NCBI GenBank assembly: GCA_900318885.1
Contig: ONMN01000013.1
Span: 43,435-107,434, forward strand
Direction of reading: 5' to 3'
DNA: 64,000 nucleotides
Source: an uncultured Prevotellaceae bacterium
GTDB lineage: Bacteria; Bacteroidota; Bacteroidia; Bacteroidales; Bacteroidaceae
Shown piece by piece: positions 61,173-64,000 of the stretch. The notes below the pieces were generated by a model, which was given only the letters and a program-made list of their open reading frames with translations, was not told the DNA's origin and made no database searches. Every line of letters starts with the position of its first letter. Positions within the stretch are counted from its first letter, which is position 1. A program made the position numbers and the translations under genes.

Positions 61173-64000
61173 ATGAAGTGTAAAGTTCTTATTTCTCTGT
61201 TTATTCTATTGCCACTGAGCATACACGCCCAGATGGGAAAATTATTTGACGCTGACAAGCAAATGTCAAGTAGTTTTACGACACAAATATACCTCGATCG
61301 CGATGGATTCATCTGGGTGGCTACCCGTAATGGTCTCAACCGTTACGATGGTTACCAATTCCGCATCTTGAAGAAAGAGTCGCGTAAGGACCTCGGCATG
61401 GCCAGCAACTATGTCAATTGCATGATGCAGGACCACAACGGGCTCTTCTATGTGGGCATGTACGGTGCCCTGCAGACGTACGACGGTGAGCGTTTTCAGA
61501 GTGTCGTGACCTATGGTGCTGAAGGCAATCCCGTTCCCTGTTATGTCACCTCTCTGCTCGAACGCCGCAATGGTGACATACTGATAGGTACGTCAGGCCA
61601 TGGCGTTCTGAAGATGAACGGTCAACAGGAAGCCCGCGAGATGGACAAGCGCTTGCGCGAGGCCAAGTCCATCCATCGTCTGATGGAAGACAGCCACGGC
61701 AATCTGTGGATCATCTCCGACGACCAGGGACTGTGGCGTTGGGACGGCAACCATATCAAGCGCTATTTTCAGGACGGCGAGCACCAGCACACTATTTCCG
61801 ACATCTGTGAGGACAGCAATGGCAAATTCTATGTCGGTACCACCAATCACGGCCTCTTCCGCCTCGATGGTGATACACCCGTTCATATAGAGGCCACAGG
61901 CAACAAACAGATCTCTACGTTGTATGTCAACCGACGCCAGCACATCATGCTGGGTTACGACGGTTCAGGACTGGCCATTTACGACCCCAAGAACAACTAT
62001 CTGCTCGACAATCCCTATTTCAGTCGTGATGTCGACTTGAGCACAGCGAAGGTCTATTCCATTTGTGAGGACCGTAATGGCAACGTGTGGCTCGGACTGT
62101 TGCAGAAGGGTATCTACATGCAGCCTGGCCATACCATGGGCTTTGGCTATATGGGCTATAAGCTCGGCTCGCGTAACATCATTGGAACGGCTTGCGTTAC
62201 CAGTGTGATGGGCGGTTCCAACAGTTACCGTTGGATAGGTACCGACCGCGACGGACTCTACTGTCTGGACAGTCAGAACAAGGTGGTGAAACATTTCAAG
62301 GATAATTTCCCTGCTACCGTACTGAGTCTCTGCGAAGACGTGAAGGGACGTATCTGGCTGGGCACCTATAAAGAAGGTTTGGGCTTTATCGACGTAAAAA
62401 GCATGACTTTTCATCCTTACCCCTTGCCACAGGGTCCTACGACCAGTATCTTCGATTTGGAATCCGACCGCGAGGGCCACGTCTGGGTGGGTACCATGGG
62501 TAATGGTCTGTTGTGCCTCGATACTGAGACGGGTGAAATAAAGGTCTACAACCAGAAGGAGAATGCCCAGGAAAACCATAAAATAAACAGTATCGCCAAC
62601 GACTATATCTCGCAGATATCCATCTCACCCGACGGGAAGCGCATCTATTGCGCCACATCGATGGGACTCTGTGCAATGGAGATCAAGACCGAGAACTGGT
62701 TATCGACATTTGGTGAAAACTGTCTGAACTATGGTACCCCCACACGTATCGCTCGTGAGTTTGGCGGCATCCTTTATATCGGCACCAACGATGGCCTACA
62801 GTGTTACGACCCCAAGACCCACAAGATGGAACTTAGGGACCTCGAGAGTGGACTCGCTGATAACGGCATTGCCTCCATCGAGCAGGACAACAAGGGCCGT
62901 CTGTGGATCAGTACCGATCACGGTCTGTGCTGTCTCGACCCCAAGACAGGCAAGACCAACAGCTATTTCGTCGACAATGGTCTGCAGTCCAACGAGTTTA
63001 GTGATGGTGCCTCATGGAAAGCCCCCCATGGTCGTATGTTTTTCGGTGGACTGGCAGGCATCACGTGGTTCGATCCTGACGACATCCAGCAACAGGAGTG
63101 GAAAGCTGAAATCAAGCTGACAGGCTTTACAGTGAATGGCGAGCCCGTCACCCCCTCCACCATGTCCGGCTTCTGGCGTGTTGTCAATACTCCCGTCATC
63201 AATGCCGACCAGTTTGTGCTCAGTTCCAGCGACAACACCTTTGGCATTGAGCTCTCTACGCTAACCTACGACAATCCTGAGCATATCGTCTATCGTTATC
63301 GCATCAATAAGGAGGAGTGGGTACGCATGCAGCCAGGCGTCAACGAGATGACTTTCTCCCACCTCTCGCCGGGCAACTACGACTTCTGTGTCGTTGCCGA
63401 ACAAAACGGCATCTCCACACCAGAGCGTTGCTTCCGTGTGGTCATTCATGCACCATGGTACCGCACGCCCTTTGCCTATGCCTGTTACATCCTCGCTCTC
63501 GTTATCCTCTTCCTGCGCTACCGCTACCAGCGTCACCGCAAGGAACAGGTTCGCTTGCGCTTGCAGGAGCACATCCATGCTGAGGAAATGGCCGATGCCA
63601 AGTTGAAGTTCTTCATGAATATCTCGCACGAGATTCGCACGCCTATGACGCTGATCGTTACGCCCCTGATGTCGCTCATCAAGCAGGATGATGACGTCCA
63701 TCGCCGCAGCGTTTATGAGACCATCCGCCGTAATGCCGAACGTATTCTCGGACTCATCAACCAGATGATGGACCTGCGTAAGATAGACAAAGGTCAGATG
63801 CAGATGCACATGTGTGAGACTGAACTCGTATCCTTTGTGGGTGACATCTACACCCTCTTCTCGCAACAGGCTAAGGCAAAGAATATCCAGCTCACCTTCG
63901 ACCATGATACCGATGAGCTGCCCGTATGGATTGACCGCGACAATTTCGACAAGGTCATCGTCAACCTCCTCTCCAATGCCTTCAAGTTCACACCTGCTGG
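61173..64000 (+). CDS. Hybrid two-component system sensor (HTCS), 3' end beyond window
   Basis: At least 942 residues are open to the window edge. A signal peptide (SIHAQ, about 20) is followed by periplasmic two-bladed propeller repeats (GFIWVATRNGLNRYDG, GNVWLGLLQKGIY, GRLWISTDHGLCCLD and more), a Y_Y_Y domain (YRYRINKEEWVRMQPG), one transmembrane helix (about residues 765-785), a HisKA box MNISHEIRTPMTL (H819) and the start of the ATPase domain (NLLSNAFKFTPAG). Receiver and AraC domains would follow outside the window. Such sensors detect oligosaccharides in the periplasm and switch on nearby saccharide genes, here probably the GH43 gene just upstream or genes downstream. Confidence 0.92.
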   Translation, partial: MKCKVLISLFILLPLSIHAQMGKLFDADKQMSSSFTTQIYLDRDGFIWVATRNGLNRYDGYQFRILKKESRKDLGMASNYVNCMMQDHNGLFYVGMYGALQTYDGERFQSVVTYGAEGNPVPCYVTSLLERRNGDILIGTSGHGVLKMNGQQEAREMDKRLREAKSIHRLMEDSHGNLWIISDDQGLWRWDGNHIKRYFQDGEHQHTISDICEDSNGKFYVGTTNHGLFRLDGDTPVHIEATGNKQISTLYVNRRQHIMLGYDGSGLAIYDPKNNYLLDNPYFSRDVDLSTAKVYSICEDRNGNVWLGLLQKGIYMQPGHTMGFGYMGYKLGSRNIIGTACVTSVMGGSNSYRWIGTDRDGLYCLDSQNKVVKHFKDNFPATVLSLCEDVKGRIWLGTYKEGLGFIDVKSMTFHPYPLPQGPTTSIFDLESDREGHVWVGTMGNGLLCLDTETGEIKVYNQKENAQENHKINSIANDYISQISISPDGKRIYCATSMGLCAMEIKTENWLSTFGENCLNYGTPTRIAREFGGILYIGTNDGLQCYDPKTHKMELRDLESGLADNGIASIEQDNKGRLWISTDHGLCCLDPKTGKTNSYFVDNGLQSNEFSDGASWKAPHGRMFFGGLAGITWFDPDDIQQQEWKAEIKLTGFTVNGEPVTPSTMSGFWRVVNTPVINADQFVLSSSDNTFGIELSTLTYDNPEHIVYRYRINKEEWVRMQPGVNEMTFSHLSPGNYDFCVVAEQNGISTPERCFRVVIHAPWYRTPFAYACYILALVILFLRYRYQRHRKEQVRLRLQEHIHAEEMADAKLKFFMNISHEIRTPMTLIVTPLMSLIKQDDDVHRRSVYETIRRNAERILGLINQMMDLRKIDKGQMQMHMCETELVSFVGDIYTLFSQQAKAKNIQLTFDHDTDELPVWIDRDNFDKVIVNLLSNAFKFTPA

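Overview
The window looks like chromosome of a Prevotella-like member of the Bacteroidota (Prevotellaceae or a close relative). Four kinds of evidence agree. Most transcription units start at a TAnnTTTG box, the -7 element of the Bacteroidota sigma factor. SprA, a type IX secretion (T9SS) translocon protein, lies directly behind ruvA. There is a fimbrillin/DUF5119/DUF3575 fimbrial set and a periplasmic hybrid two-component sensor. Many exported glycoside hydrolases and lipoproteins are present. No rRNA, tRNA, CRISPR array or prophage was seen.

Layout. 1-0.83 kb: a truncated HUH (Y1) transposase with a large low-complexity insert. 1-4 kb: fimbrial operon on the minus strand. 4-8 kb: purine and sugar metabolism (guanine deaminase, SemiSWEET, adenine deaminase, purN). 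8-12 kb: mutY and a PBP4-type peptidase, divergent from nadB. 12-20.7 kb: ruvA, the giant sprA and a small membrane protein. 21-22.6 kb: meso-diaminopimelate dehydrogenase, then an 820-bp gene-poor stretch with two tandem-repeat blocks. 22.6-28.6 kb: a membrane TPR regulator and a large BspA-type surface protein with a probable T9SS tail. 28.7-35.5 kb: a GH31 alpha-xylosidase, an unusual phosphatase-GH28 fusion, an exported protein and a DUF308 protein. 35.4-46.4 kb: uridine kinase and an exported EEP nuclease, divergent from a TonB-dependent receptor, two OB-fold-type lipoproteins and a GH43 lipoprotein, then ribosomal protein L31 and a surface DNA/RNA nuclease. 46.4-48 kb: glutathione peroxidase and thioredoxin reductase. 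48-52.6 kb: a stripped-down HATPase/AraC regulator, a sodium:solute symporter and a lone trpB. 52.7-64 kb: GH2, GH94 cellobiose phosphorylase, an NhaD antiporter, GH43, and a hybrid two-component sensor cut by the window end.

How the genes fit together. Most of the right half is about taking apart plant polysaccharides and using the products: alpha-xylosidase, polygalacturonase, two GH43 enzymes, GH2, cellobiose phosphorylase and the regulators. A second theme is nucleic-acid and nucleoside use. Two exported nucleases, OB-fold-like surface lipoproteins, a TonB receptor and uridine kinase lie together, and guanine and adenine deaminases lie elsewhere in the window. I propose the 35.4-46.4 kb block as a possible nucleic-acid acquisition locus, by inference only.

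The strongest unexplained signal is in the DNA itself. Short tandem arrays with a 7-bp period occur at gene junctions and also in frame inside genes (mutY, sprA, the phosphatase fusion, the symporter, DUF3575). There are also 9-bp arrays, a 21-bp x 4 hairpin array, and a recurring AT-rich palindrome of the form ACCTTAT(AT)nATAAGGT found mostly inside coding regions.
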